From assembly GCA_040381075.1 (NCBI GenBank), contig JBEIHX010000020.1, positions 1-64,000 of the forward strand: a DNA stretch of 64,000 nt, given 5' to 3'. This document shows, piece after piece, positions 36,895 to 46,144 of the stretch. How positions within the stretch are numbered: position 1 is the first letter of the stretch; each line of letters opens with the position of its first letter. The notes under the pieces are model-generated. The model had not been told where the DNA came from and did no database searches. It saw nothing but the letters and a program-made list of their open reading frames with translations. A program made the position numbers and the translations under genes. The stretch comes from JBEIHX01 sp040381075. Lineage in GTDB: Bacteria; Pseudomonadota; Alphaproteobacteria; Caulobacterales; Aquidulcibacteraceae.

Positions 36895-38454
36895 TCAGTT
36901 GACCGCGCGCGCGACAGCTGCGCCATCTGGAACCTGTGGCGCCGCCCTGCAGTTCCTCGCGATGAATTCGTCATGCGACGGCATTGCCCCTGCCGCCTGG
37001 ACCATTGTGCGGCGCAGGCTGTCGAGATAGCGCGCCGACTCGCCAGGCGGGCGCAGATCAACGAGCGGCGCGTGCTTTCGTGGAATGACGTGCTGGCCTA
37101 TGAAGACCGCGAGCCAACTCGGATTTTGAAACAACTCAAGCCCGTCGCTGACGACATTTCCAGCAGCGCTGAACTGCTCCAGCTTGTAAGCGAGTTCGTC
37201 CGGTATCGACATCGACTTGGTATGGCGCCAGAGTTCAGAGTCGTCGCGTGTGCTTGCATGGTAGTGCAGAATGATGAAATCGCGCACGCGTTCAAATTCG
37301 ATCCGGGTCAGGCGGTTATACTCAGCAATGCTTGCCGGGTCCGGCTCGCGGCCGGGAAACAGCGCAAGGAACCTGGTCACGCCGCTTTGGATCAGATGGA
37401 TGCTCGTCGACTCGAGCGGTTCCAGAAACCCGGACGCCAAGCCGATCGCCACACAGTTCTTGTTCCAATGCAGCTTGCGCCGTCCCGTCACAAAGCGCAG
37501 GCGGCGTGGCGCAGCCTGAGGTTCGCTCTCCAGGTTGGAGAGCAGGATCTCTTCAGCCGCGTCATCATCCATGAAACGGCTGGAATAAACATGCCCGTTT
37601 CCCACACGGTGCTGCAGCGGGATGCGCCACTGCCAGCCCGCCGTGCGCGCAGTCGACCGGGTGTAAGGCGTGAACGGCGCAGTGCGTGCACACGGAACCG
37701 CAACGGCCCGGTCGCAGGGCAGCCAATGGGTCCAGTCCTCGTAGCCTGTTTTCAGCGCTTCCTCAATCAGGAGGCCGCGAAAGCCTGAGCAATCAACAAA
37801 AAAATCCGCGCTCAGACTGCGCCCGTCGGCCAGCGCGACACCACTTATGAAGCCGTTTTCAGGGTTCTGCTCGACAGCCACGATGCGCCCTTCAACACGC
37901 GTTACACCCCGTTCCTCCGCATACGCTCTCAGAAACCTTGCATACAGGGAGGCATCAAAATGATAGGCGTAGTCGAAGGTCGACTGTATCAGACGCGGAT
38001 CGCGGGTCGGCCGGTCAAACCGGTCTGTCCGCGCCGCCACCCAGCCCATGCTGAGATCCTGAAACGGCGTGTCATCCCCAAGCGCTCGCGCGCGCAGCCA
38101 ATGGTGATGCACCGGGGCCGCATCAAACTCCACGCCGTAGCGCCCAAAGGGATGGAAGTAACGATTGCCAAGCGCACCCCAGTCAACAAATTCGATGCCA
38201 AGTTTGAATGACCCCTGGGTTGCCTTGACAAATGTGTTTTCATCAATGCCGAGCGTTTGATTGTAGAGTTTGATCGGAGGAATTGTGGCTTCGCCCACCC
38301 CCACGATGCCGATTTCTTCCGACTCCACGACGGTTATACGGCAGGCGCCGCGCACTGCATGCGCGATCGCGGCGGCGCTCATCCAGCCTGCCGAACCGCC
38401 GCCGACGATGATGATGTCACGCAAGGCGCGTGGATTTTGTTCATGCGGCGACAT
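36895..38454 (-). CDS. flavin-dependent tryptophan-type halogenase (first copy)
   Basis: A 519-aa FADH2-dependent halogenase of the PrnA/RebH family. FAD motif GGGSAGW is at 18-24. The putative catalytic Lys is K84 in ATQGSFKLG. The halogenase signature GWQWRIP is at 273-279. The putative catalytic Glu is E348 in EPLESTSIH. All are intact, so it should be active, though the substrate is not necessarily free tryptophan. No flavin reductase gene is in the window. It is the last gene of the minus-strand operon running from GH97 to the antiporter, and its start overlaps the antiporter stop by 14 bp. It is clearly paralogous to the copy at 53982-55553. Confidence 0.93.
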   Translation of the reverse strand: MSPHEQNPRALRDIIIVGGGSAGWMSAAAIAHAVRGACRITVVESEEIGIVGVGEATIPPIKLYNQTLGIDENTFVKATQGSFKLGIEFVDWGALGNRYFHPFGRYGVEFDAAPVHHHWLRARALGDDTPFQDLSMGWVAARTDRFDRPTRDPRLIQSTFDYAYHFDASLYARFLRAYAEERGVTRVEGRIVAVEQNPENGFISGVALADGRSLSADFFVDCSGFRGLLIEEALKTGYEDWTHWLPCDRAVAVPCARTAPFTPYTRSTARTAGWQWRIPLQHRVGNGHVYSSRFMDDDAAEEILLSNLESEPQAAPRRLRFVTGRRKLHWNKNCVAIGLASGFLEPLESTSIHLIQSGVTRFLALFPGREPDPASIAEYNRLTRIEFERVRDFIILHYHASTRDDSELWRHTKSMSIPDELAYKLEQFSAAGNVVSDGLELFQNPSWLAVFIGQHVIPRKHAPLVDLRPPGESARYLDSLRRTMVQAAGAMPSHDEFIARNCRAAPQVPDGAAVARAVN

Positions 38455-39718
38455 TGGGGTTTCGGCTCCTGGCGGCGAAGGGGATGAGGTTGAGAAGCGG
38501 ACCGGTCATCACGGTCGTGCCGACCGCCATGATGACGAGCATGGTGAAGACATCCTGTGGCAGTACGCCCATGCTGAGGCCTATGTTCAGGACAATCAGT
38601 TCCATAAGCGCGCGCGTGTTCATGAGGACGCCGAGCGCAGTCGCCTCGTCGCGCGGCATGCCAGCGAAGCGTGCGGCAAGATAAACCGGTATGATCTTGC
38701 TGGCCACCGACGCGGCGAACAGAACCGCACACCACATCCACTCAGACGGCGTGTCGAGCCCGAGCATGTTGGTGCGCAGGCCCGTCAGCGTAAAGAAAAT
38801 CGGCAGGAAAAACACCAGAACGAATTGGCCGATCGTGCGTCGCCACGCCTGTACGAACGCCGCATGGCTGTGGAACAGAAGACCGACAAGAAAGCCCCCG
38901 AAGATCGTGAAGATCCCAAGCTTCTGCGTGGCGACGCCGGCCATGAACATCAAGCCGACGACGCTGGCGATCAGGACCGGAGACATCTGTCCGTTGTTTT
39001 CCGGGAAGCGCGCCACGAGCCAGGAGGCCAACGGGCGGCCAGCAAGCCAGAGCACGACAAGAAGCATGATGAGGCCCGCAATCTGGATCGAGAAGGTCCC
39101 GACCGAGAAGCCAGCCGCCACAATTGCCGACACAATCGCCAGAATGATCCAGCCGATGACGTCGTTGGTGGCGGCGGCGGTGATTGCGATGACGCCGACA
39201 GGTGTTCGCGTCAGGCCGTATTCGGAGAGTATCCGTCCCAGAATGGGGACCGCCGTGATCGCCATGGCGACCGCAGTGAACAGACTGAATGCAAGCGGAT
39301 CGACGGCCGGCGCCAGGATGGGCGCGGCGGCGCGACCGATCAGGAAACCTGTGAGCAGGGGGACGCTGAGGCTCGCGGCGGCGACCATCGCCACGGCCCG
39401 CGAGTGCTCGTTCTGGCGAAGGTGACCGAACTCAAAATCGCTGCCGATCTGAAACATCAAAAGAATTAAACCGATCTGTGCGATCATCCACATGGTTTGA
39501 GCTGCGTCCGTCGGGAACAGCGTCGCAGAAAGTTCGGGAAAGAAGTAGCCGAAGAGGGAAGGCCCCAACATCAGGCCAGCCACAATCTCGCCGACGGCGC
39601 GCGGCTGGCCCAGTCTTGCAGCAGCCGCGCCGGCCAGACGCGCAACCATGATGACGATCGTGATCTGAATCAGGATCGAGGCGAGGATTTCCTCATTGGT
39701 GTGGATGGAGGTGGTCAT
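38441..39718 (-). CDS. CPA2-family cation:proton antiporter
   Basis: A 425-aa Na+ or K+/H+ antiporter with 12-13 transmembrane helices. Typical motifs are [52 protein letters not shown], the ion-site ATNDVIGW (Asn-Asp pair) and [17 protein letters not shown]. There is no C-terminal TrkA-N domain. The start at 39718 overlaps the amylase stop (ATGA), and its stop overlaps the halogenase start, so it is embedded in the starch operon. A frame open to 39985 antisense to the amylase is not used. It may supply the ion gradient or pH balance for sugar uptake, by inference. Confidence 0.9.
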   Translation of the reverse strand: MTTSIHTNEEILASILIQITIVIMVARLAGAAAARLGQPRAVGEIVAGLMLGPSLFGYFFPELSATLFPTDAAQTMWMIAQIGLILLMFQIGSDFEFGHLRQNEHSRAVAMVAAASLSVPLLTGFLIGRAAAPILAPAVDPLAFSLFTAVAMAITAVPILGRILSEYGLTRTPVGVIAITAAATNDVIGWIILAIVSAIVAAGFSVGTFSIQIAGLIMLLVVLWLAGRPLASWLVARFPENNGQMSPVLIASVVGLMFMAGVATQKLGIFTIFGGFLVGLLFHSHAAFVQAWRRTIGQFVLVFFLPIFFTLTGLRTNMLGLDTPSEWMWCAVLFAASVASKIIPVYLAARFAGMPRDEATALGVLMNTRALMELIVLNIGLSMGVLPQDVFTMLVIMAVGTTVMTGPLLNLIPFAARSRNPNVAA

Positions 39719-41097
39719 GGGGCGTTTGGCTTCGTGAAAATCCGATAGGACCAGGGGCCAAGCGAGAGCGAGCTTTCCGGCGTGAACCGGATGGGCGCTC
39801 CGCTGAAGGCGTCCCTGTAGTCGCCATGGTGCAGCCTGTTGGCGAACGTCACCTGCTGGGGCGCACTGCTGAAATTGAAGACTGCAAACACGCCGCCATG
39901 CGCGTCGAAGCGGGTGAAGCTCAGGACATGTTTGGGCGCGCTGTTCACCACCGGGATCATGCGTGCGCCCGCAGCGCCGTTCCACAGCGCGGTGGTTTCG
40001 TGCTTCAGGGCGATCAGCCGGCGCAGCAACGCGCCATGGGGGTGCTCACGCCAGACGATCGGGTCGCGCTCGAAGAACTCGAGGCGGTTGTCATTGCCCG
40101 CCTCCTGACCATTGTAGATCGAGGGAATTCCCTCACCGATGAACTGCAGCACCATGGCGGCTTCCACAGCCGGACCGAAACGCTCGAATTCCGTGGCGTC
40201 CCAGGCATTCTGGTCATGGTTGCTGGTGTAGACCATGCGGTACGCATCGCGCGGCCAGGCGCTTTCATTGCCCGAATAATAGCCAAACAGGGCGCCGACA
40301 TCCGCGCGACCCATCGCAACCGCATGCATGGAGTTGTTCCATTCCCAGGCATAGGTGGCGTCGAAAGCGCGGGCATGCACGTCGCGCTGGTCGAATTCAG
40401 CGAGCATGAAAACGGGTTTGATGGCGTCGAGTTCGCGACGCACATTTTCCCAGAAATCGAGCGGAACGTACCCTGCCACATCAGCCCGGAAACCGTCCAC
40501 GTCGGCCTCGCGCACCCAATACTTCATAGCCTCGGTCATGTAGCGGCGCAGGCCTGGCTGGTCATAGTTGAGATCAATGATGTCGGACCAGTCCCACCAG
40601 GGCGTGGGATGAAAGTCGCCCTTCCAGTCTCGTTCATACCAGTCGGGATGACGACCCACGAGCGGATTGTCCCACGCGGTATGATTGGCTACCCAGTCCA
40701 GGATAACGTACATGCCCAGGCGGTGCGCCTCATCGACAAAGGCGCGCAGATCCGCCATGGAGCCGAATTCCGGGTTCACGCTGTAGAAATCGCGGACTGA
40801 ATAGGGACTTCCAAGGGAACCCTTGCGGTTTTTCTCGCCGATTTGGTGGATGGGCATCAGCCACAGGATGTCAACGCCAAGCTCACGCAGCCGCGGCAGC
40901 TGCGCCGTGGCGGCGGCAAAGTTTCCTTCAGGCGTGAACTGACGCACATTGACCTGATAGATCACCGCATCGCGTGACCAGTCGGGGTGCCTCAGTTGCA
41001 CATAGGAACGCGGTTCGTAGGGATCGGGCGAGGGCTTATGCTGGCAGGCCGCGATCGCCAAAGCAGCAAGGACAACGAGACAGAGGCGTTTCAGCAT
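39715..41097 (-). CDS. GH13 alpha-amylase lipoprotein
   Basis: A 460-aa retaining alpha-glucan hydrolase. The signal has lipobox LAIAAC with Cys18, so it is a lipoprotein of the periplasm or outer membrane. GH13 regions are DWVANHT, the nucleophile D206 in DGFRADVAG, the acid/base E234 in FMLAEFDQ, and D295 in TSNHDQNAW. A C-terminal beta-domain follows (VFAVFNFSSAPQQVTFANR). The compact (beta/alpha)8 barrel resembles periplasmic amylases of TonB-linked starch loci. It is coupled to the antiporter by an ATGA overlap and starts 2 bp after the MFS transporter stop. Confidence 0.92.
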   Translation of the reverse strand: MLKRLCLVVLAALAIAACQHKPSPDPYEPRSYVQLRHPDWSRDAVIYQVNVRQFTPEGNFAAATAQLPRLRELGVDILWLMPIHQIGEKNRKGSLGSPYSVRDFYSVNPEFGSMADLRAFVDEAHRLGMYVILDWVANHTAWDNPLVGRHPDWYERDWKGDFHPTPWWDWSDIIDLNYDQPGLRRYMTEAMKYWVREADVDGFRADVAGYVPLDFWENVRRELDAIKPVFMLAEFDQRDVHARAFDATYAWEWNNSMHAVAMGRADVGALFGYYSGNESAWPRDAYRMVYTSNHDQNAWDATEFERFGPAVEAAMVLQFIGEGIPSIYNGQEAGNDNRLEFFERDPIVWREHPHGALLRRLIALKHETTALWNGAAGARMIPVVNSAPKHVLSFTRFDAHGGVFAVFNFSSAPQQVTFANRLHHGDYRDAFSGAPIRFTPESSLSLGPWSYRIFTKPNAP

Positions 41098-41099
41098 CG

Positions 41100-42677
41100 T
41101 CAGGCTCCCGATGCCGACGCGGCCGGGACTGGATCGTCCTGCGTCTCGCGCACAAACAACACCGCGCCCGCAGCCAGCGCGAACGACACGCCGGCGATGG
41201 CGAAGGCCCAGATGGGTTCATTGTGGAAGAACGTGCGCAAAAGGAAGCCAAGCAGCGTGGCGGCGACCAGCTGGGGCACCACGATGAAGATATTGAAGAT
41301 GCCCATGTAAACGCCCATTTTCTGCGCCGGCACGGAGCCCGCCAGGATGGCGTACGGCACCGAGACGATCGCCGCCCAGGCGATCCCGACGCCGATCATC
41401 GGCGCCCACAGCGCTCCTGGATCGCGGATCAGGATCATGGCGGCGAAGCCCGCCGCACCCAGCAGGAGGCACGTCGCATGCAGAAGGCGACGGTCGAGCC
41501 TGGCTGCAAGCCAGATGATCAGCAGGGCGCCGATCGCAGCCACCCCATTTCGTATCGCGCCCAGGACGCCCCACCAGTTGCCGGCCTCCTGGTAAGCCGC
41601 CGAGGCCGCATCGCTCGCCGCATAATGGTGCGCCGCGACCGCCGGGGCGCCGTAGATCCACATCGCGAAGAGGCCAAACCAGGTGAAGAACTGAACCACG
41701 GCGAGCTGACGCATGGCAGAGGGCATGCGGAACAGATCGCCCACCACTTCCATGTAGCCGTTCTGATCCGCGCCGGCCTGGCGCAGAAGGCCGGCCGCGA
41801 TCTGAACCACGCCGAACCCTGCGATCAGACCCGCCAGCACGTAAAGGTCCTGACGCAACTCCGCCGAGCCGAGGAAGCCAAGGATCTGTGGGCGCGGTTC
41901 AAGGCGCGCGGCGAACACGAACAGGGCGACGGCAAGACCGGCGATCAGCCAGACGAGGCCGCCGGTGAAGAATGCTTTGGCCGTGCGCATCGGCGCGTGG
42001 CTGCGCACATGCGCCGCCCCGGCAAGACGCGCCGCCTCGAAGGCCGCGATCTGCTCCGGGGAATATTCCTTCGTCGTCAGAATATTCCATAGGACAGCGA
42101 GCAGCAGCGTTGCTCCGCCAACATAAAAGGCAATATGAACGGTCTGCGGCACCACTCCCGGCGCCGCCGTGTTGGCGACGCCCAGCTGGGCCAGCGCCCA
42201 GGGCAGAAGCCCCGCCAGGACCGCGCCTGTGCCGATGAAAAAACTCTGCATGGCGTACCCGGTCGTGCGCTGCTCGTCAGGCAGCATGTCGCCGACCAAC
42301 GCACGGGTTGGCTCCATCGTGATGTTGAGCGCGGCGTCCATGACCCACAGCGCGCCCGCGGCTATCCACAGGGCCGGCGCGTTCGGCATAAAAACCAGCG
42401 CGGCGCTCGCCAGGATGGCGCCGAGCAGAAAGTACGGTTTGCGCCGACCCAGCCCGTTCCAGGTCCTGTCGCTCAGGTGCCCGATGATCGGCTGGACAAG
42501 CAGGCCGGTGAGGGGGGCGGCGATCCACAAGATCGGCAAAGCGTCGATTTCTGCGCCGAGGGTCTGAAAGATCCGGCTGACGTTGCCGTTCTGGAGATCG
42601 AACCCGATCTGGATCCCGAGAAAGCCGAAGCACATGTTCCAGATCTGGACCGCACTCAGTTTCGGTTTTTCCTGCAT
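41100..42677 (-). CDS. MFS maltooligosaccharide/sugar transporter (SUC/MalY type)
   Basis: A 525-aa inner-membrane importer with about 12 helices of the SUC/GPH-like MFS group that includes Caulobacter MalY and plant sucrose carriers. Signatures are MCFGFLGIQIGFDLQNGNVSRIFQTLGA, LIGPLTGLLVQP-like text (APLTGLLVQPIIGHLSDRTWNGLGRRKPY) and MEPTRALVGDMLPDEQRTTGYAMQSFFIG. The start at 42677 follows AGAGGAAG; the longer frame to 42776 is a basic non-family stretch. It sits between the esterase and amylase genes and probably brings maltose or maltodextrins into the cytoplasm. Confidence 0.92.
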   Translation of the reverse strand: MQEKPKLSAVQIWNMCFGFLGIQIGFDLQNGNVSRIFQTLGAEIDALPILWIAAPLTGLLVQPIIGHLSDRTWNGLGRRKPYFLLGAILASAALVFMPNAPALWIAAGALWVMDAALNITMEPTRALVGDMLPDEQRTTGYAMQSFFIGTGAVLAGLLPWALAQLGVANTAAPGVVPQTVHIAFYVGGATLLLAVLWNILTTKEYSPEQIAAFEAARLAGAAHVRSHAPMRTAKAFFTGGLVWLIAGLAVALFVFAARLEPRPQILGFLGSAELRQDLYVLAGLIAGFGVVQIAAGLLRQAGADQNGYMEVVGDLFRMPSAMRQLAVVQFFTWFGLFAMWIYGAPAVAAHHYAASDAASAAYQEAGNWWGVLGAIRNGVAAIGALLIIWLAARLDRRLLHATCLLLGAAGFAAMILIRDPGALWAPMIGVGIAWAAIVSVPYAILAGSVPAQKMGVYMGIFNIFIVVPQLVAATLLGFLLRTFFHNEPIWAFAIAGVSFALAAGAVLFVRETQDDPVPAASASGA

Positions 42678-42706
42678 CGCTTCCTCTCCCCCGCTCCTTG
42701 TTTGAC

Positions 42707-43993
42707 TTATTCGGCGTTTGCGTGGCGCCCGCGTCCGAGCAGAAATGTCAGTGGATCGCGCAGGCGCGCCCGCCATGCCGTCTCATTGTGGTCTGCGCCG
42801 TCGTAGATCCTGGTCTCAATGGTGAGTCCCTCGACATAGCCAAGACCATAGAAGACCTGCGTCAGCGCCACCTGGTAGGGCGCATAGAAATGGTCAAGGA
42901 ATCCGGTTCCTCGATCAAGCCACAGGCGGTGAGAGGCCGGCGATAGCGGCTTTGCGCGGAGGTAATCGCCGAAGGCCTGGATGATCGCCGGCCGCCATGC
43001 GCCCTGATCATCCGCCAGGATCCGATCGTTGACTGTCACTGGCCAGTGGACGGACAGCCCCGCGGTTGCGCCGAACACCTCGGGATGTTCCGCCATCGCG
43101 TAGATCGAAATCAACGCGCCCATGCTCGAACCCATGAGAAAGGTCGAGTCGCGGTCCGGACGGGTGCGAAAGGCGGCGTCCACCCGAGGTTTGAGTTCCT
43201 CAACGAGAAAACGCGCATATGCATCCGCGCGCCGGGCTTCAGGCGGAAACTCCTGCGCCGCCACATCGGCGACTGGCCCCTTCAGCCCCTGCAGCACGCC
43301 TGAGGGCGCATACTCAAAACGGCGCGCCGGCGTGCTCCAGACGCCGATGATGATCGCTGGTTCGATGGCGCCCTGCGCAGACAGCGCGTGCATCGCCTCA
43401 TCAATCCCCCAATCCACCCCGGTGTTGGCGATGCGGGGATCGAACAGGTTTTGTCCGTCATGCGCATAGATCACCGGAAAGCGCGCTTGAGGGTCCGCCT
43501 CATATTGCGGCGGCAGATAGATGCTGACGATGCGCGGTTCCTCCAGGAACGCCGAGCGCACGTCGCGCCAGTGGAGGAACTGGCCCACAACCCCGGCGCC
43601 GGCAGGATCAGAGACGTATTCCTCCACGTCGTGCTTCCAGTCGTAAATGGTGATGGTGACGTCCCGATCGCCGTCGACATCAACCCTGGTGTTGGCCATC
43701 ACGCTGCCCGACGGTCCCAAGCCCTCCCGGTCCCAGGACCCCTGGGTTATCTTGAATTCCAGCCGGTCGCCGCGCCGCGTGTGCAGGCTAGCCACGCGCC
43801 CGCGCCCATCACCCTGCATAAGGAGACCATCCGCGCGCCACGGCCCGAGTTCGGCAAGATTGCCGGTGAGATAGACCGCACCGGAATTTTCTGGAACCAC
43901 CGCGCGGATCGTGACGCGGGCCATGGCGTCCTCTCCCGGGTGCGCGCATCCGGCCGCACCCAGCAGCACGAGCAGGATCAAGATCCGGATCAT
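42707..43993 (-). CDS. lipoprotein with CBM20-like starch-binding domain and esterase/alpha-beta-hydrolase domain
   Basis: A 428-aa predicted lipoprotein (lipobox LGAAGC, Cys16). Residues about 24-120 form a CBM20-like starch-binding domain (VTIRAVVPENSGAVYLTGNLAELGPW, then LEFKITQGSWDREG). The rest is an esterase-D-like alpha/beta hydrolase with PVIYAHDGQNLFDPR, the nucleophile elbow GSSMGALIS, and a final His in DGADHNETAW. It may deacylate substituted glucans or oligosaccharides, or serve mainly as a binder. The start at 43993 is 7 bp after the GH97 stop, and the MFS gene follows, so it is in the operon. Confidence 0.87.
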   Translation of the reverse strand: MIRILILLVLLGAAGCAHPGEDAMARVTIRAVVPENSGAVYLTGNLAELGPWRADGLLMQGDGRGRVASLHTRRGDRLEFKITQGSWDREGLGPSGSVMANTRVDVDGDRDVTITIYDWKHDVEEYVSDPAGAGVVGQFLHWRDVRSAFLEEPRIVSIYLPPQYEADPQARFPVIYAHDGQNLFDPRIANTGVDWGIDEAMHALSAQGAIEPAIIIGVWSTPARRFEYAPSGVLQGLKGPVADVAAQEFPPEARRADAYARFLVEELKPRVDAAFRTRPDRDSTFLMGSSMGALISIYAMAEHPEVFGATAGLSVHWPVTVNDRILADDQGAWRPAIIQAFGDYLRAKPLSPASHRLWLDRGTGFLDHFYAPYQVALTQVFYGLGYVEGLTIETRIYDGADHNETAWRARLRDPLTFLLGRGRHANAE

Positions 43994-44000
43994 CGCAGTC

Positions 44001-46052
44001 TTACCGGCGCTTCGGGCGGCCGGGCAGGGGAGTGAAGCGGATGGCTTGGCCTCCGCCCGGCGCAAGAGCCAGGCTGAGGGTGTCGTCCCGCGTCACCTTG
44101 CGCTCCTCAATGACGATATCGCTGCGCTGTGATCCGCGATAATCAGCGTTGGGGCCATCCCGGTAGATCTGGGCGCGGTAGGTCACGCCGGGCTCCAGAA
44201 AGGTCAGGGGCGCAACAAGCTGGCGCGCCTGATCGTCAGTGATGGCGCCAAGATACCAGTCGCGGCTCTTGCGATCGCGCCGGACGATGGTGACAAAATC
44301 GCCGAGTTCGCCGTTGAGGACGCGTGTTTCTTCCCAGTCGGTGGGAACATCACGGATGAACTGGAATGGCCCCGGATTGGCCTCGTAATTCTCCAGCAGA
44401 TCCGCAGCCATCTGGATGGGGCTGTAAATCACCACGTAGAGCGCGAGCTGTTTGGCCCAGGTGGTGGCGACGCCTTCGGGCGATTGCGTCTGCATACCGA
44501 AGATCCCGGGCGTGAAGTCCATGGGGCCGGCAAGCAGGCGGGTGAAAACGAGATTGGCTTCGTGCTCGGGCGGGTTGGAGGGATTGCCCCAGGCATTGTA
44601 CTCCATGCCGCGCGCGCCTTCGCGCGACACCCAGTTCGGATAGGTTCGCCGAAGACCTGTGTCCTTGATCGGCTCATGTGGATTGATCGCGATCTGGTGG
44701 CGCGCAGCCGCCTGCACGACACGCAGATGATGGCGCGCCATCTCCTGACCTTCGTGCCACGCGAAACGGACCCGGCCATCCTCGGCATTTACGCGGGCGC
44801 CGGCTGCATCAGACACGTAGCCGGTCTTGACGACACGCACGCCGAGTCGCTGATAGAGCTCAAAGCCCGCCTCCATCTGGCTTTCATAATGCGCGGCGTT
44901 GGCCGATGTCTCATGATGTCCAATGATGCGCACGCCGCGTTTGCGGGCATAGGCGCTCACCCGTTCAAGATCGAAATCCGGATATGGCTGGGTGAAGCTG
45001 AACTCCTCGCCATTGCCGAACCAGTCGCCGTCCCAACCAATGTTCCAGCCTTCGATCAGAATGCCGGAGAAGCCATTGCGGGCGGCGAAGTCTATGTAAC
45101 GCAGGGCAGTTTGCGTCGTCGCGCCATGCTTGGCGCCTGACGCCCAACTGGCTACGCCCAAATGCATCTGCCACCAGATACCGACATATCTGCCTGGTTC
45201 GAACCAGCTCACATCACCCAGAGTGTTGGGTTCATTGAGGTTCAAAATGAGATGGGATTCAACAAGGCCGCCAGCATCAGGCGACATCTGGATCGTGCGC
45301 CAGGGCGTTGCGAACGGTGCGCGCCGCACCACGGCGGCATCGCCAACGCCCGGGGTGAGAAACGCGTTGAGGCCGCGCCCCTCGATCCGCATCAGGTTCA
45401 TGCCTGAGTAATCGACCAGAGCAGCCTCGTGCAGCGACAGATGCAGCCCGCTCGCCAGCTTCAGCGTCAAAGGCGTCTGGGCCACGCCGACCTCTTCGAT
45501 GGGCGTACGGTAGTAAAGATATTCCTCGCGATTGGAGCGCATCGCTGGCGTCCAGAGCGCCTCGCCGGATTGCGCGAAATTGAACTCCGTAAGCTCATTC
45601 AGGATGCGCACATCGGTGAGCTGCGCCTGCAGTGGAAACTCGTAGCGGAAACCAAGTCCGTCATCATAGACGCGAAACACGACGTCGATGCTGCGGCGCG
45701 GGGCGCTCTGCTCGGTGAGCGTGAAGCGAAGCTCATTGTAGTGATTGCGAATGCGCCGCTCTTCACCCCACGGCTGCTCCCACGTCTCGTCGAAGCTGCG
45801 CTGGGACTGGCCTGTCAATTTGAGATTGCGTTCGATCTTCGGCGCGTCGACGAGCAGAAACCCGAGCCTCGATGGCGCGATGACCGGCGCGCCCTGGTGC
45901 GACACCCGGTAGCTCGCACGCCCTTCGCCGTTGATCTCGATCTCAACCACAATCTCGCCGTTCGGCGAGGCGACCCGCGCCAGTGGCTGAGCGTGGGCCA
46001 GAAGGAGCGGCGACAGCCAAAGCATCAGCAACGCCAGCGAAAATCTGATCAT
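44001..46052 (-). CDS. GH97 alpha-glucosidase (SusB-like)
   Basis: A 683-aa periplasmic exo-alpha-glucosidase. A signal peptide (ending AHA at about residue 21) precedes the GH97 N-terminal beta-supersandwich and barrel (RYIDFAARNGFSGILIEGWNIGWDGDWFG). Glutamates E334 (IEGWNIGW), E381 (GHHETSAN), E460 (NPHEPIKDTG) and E484 (GMEYNAWG) correspond in order and roughly in spacing to the active-site set of inverting SusB, so it is likely an inverting alpha-glucosidase rather than a retaining alpha-galactosidase. ATG 46052 follows GGAGCAAG. It is the first gene of the minus-strand starch operon, divergent from the LacI regulator. Confidence 0.94.
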   Translation of the reverse strand: MIRFSLALLMLWLSPLLLAHAQPLARVASPNGEIVVEIEINGEGRASYRVSHQGAPVIAPSRLGFLLVDAPKIERNLKLTGQSQRSFDETWEQPWGEERRIRNHYNELRFTLTEQSAPRRSIDVVFRVYDDGLGFRYEFPLQAQLTDVRILNELTEFNFAQSGEALWTPAMRSNREEYLYYRTPIEEVGVAQTPLTLKLASGLHLSLHEAALVDYSGMNLMRIEGRGLNAFLTPGVGDAAVVRRAPFATPWRTIQMSPDAGGLVESHLILNLNEPNTLGDVSWFEPGRYVGIWWQMHLGVASWASGAKHGATTQTALRYIDFAARNGFSGILIEGWNIGWDGDWFGNGEEFSFTQPYPDFDLERVSAYARKRGVRIIGHHETSANAAHYESQMEAGFELYQRLGVRVVKTGYVSDAAGARVNAEDGRVRFAWHEGQEMARHHLRVVQAAARHQIAINPHEPIKDTGLRRTYPNWVSREGARGMEYNAWGNPSNPPEHEANLVFTRLLAGPMDFTPGIFGMQTQSPEGVATTWAKQLALYVVIYSPIQMAADLLENYEANPGPFQFIRDVPTDWEETRVLNGELGDFVTIVRRDRKSRDWYLGAITDDQARQLVAPLTFLEPGVTYRAQIYRDGPNADYRGSQRSDIVIEERKVTRDDTLSLALAPGGGQAIRFTPLPGRPKRR

Positions 46053-46080
46053 AGTCTTGCTCCGCAATCGGCCTGGTCGC

Positions 46081-46108
46081 TTGTCAAGGCGCGCAGGCGG
46101 TGCATTAA
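46081..46108 (+). promoter_or_regulatory. possible promoter of the LacI gene in the divergent control region
   Basis: TTGTCA (46081-46086) and CATTAA (46103-46108) are 16 bp apart, upstream of the GTG start at 46145. The 92-bp divergent gap between GH97 and the regulator must also hold the GH97 promoter. The TGTCAAG core recurs upstream of the TonB receptor gene (near 50886) and might be part of an operator. Confidence 0.3.
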
Positions 46109-46144
46109 GTGGCCGGACTGATTTGGAATTGTGTGAGAGCCGGC

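Noticed and set aside
38270..39469. A 399-aa Glu/Arg/His-rich open frame opposite the antiporter gene
   Set aside because: Antisense of hydrophobic codons typically yields such charged low-complexity frames. No ribosome site or homologous pattern.
38515..39985. Start of the antiporter at 39985
   Set aside because: The extra 89 residues are antisense to the amylase C-terminus. ATG 39718 overlaps the amylase stop and matches the family N-terminus.
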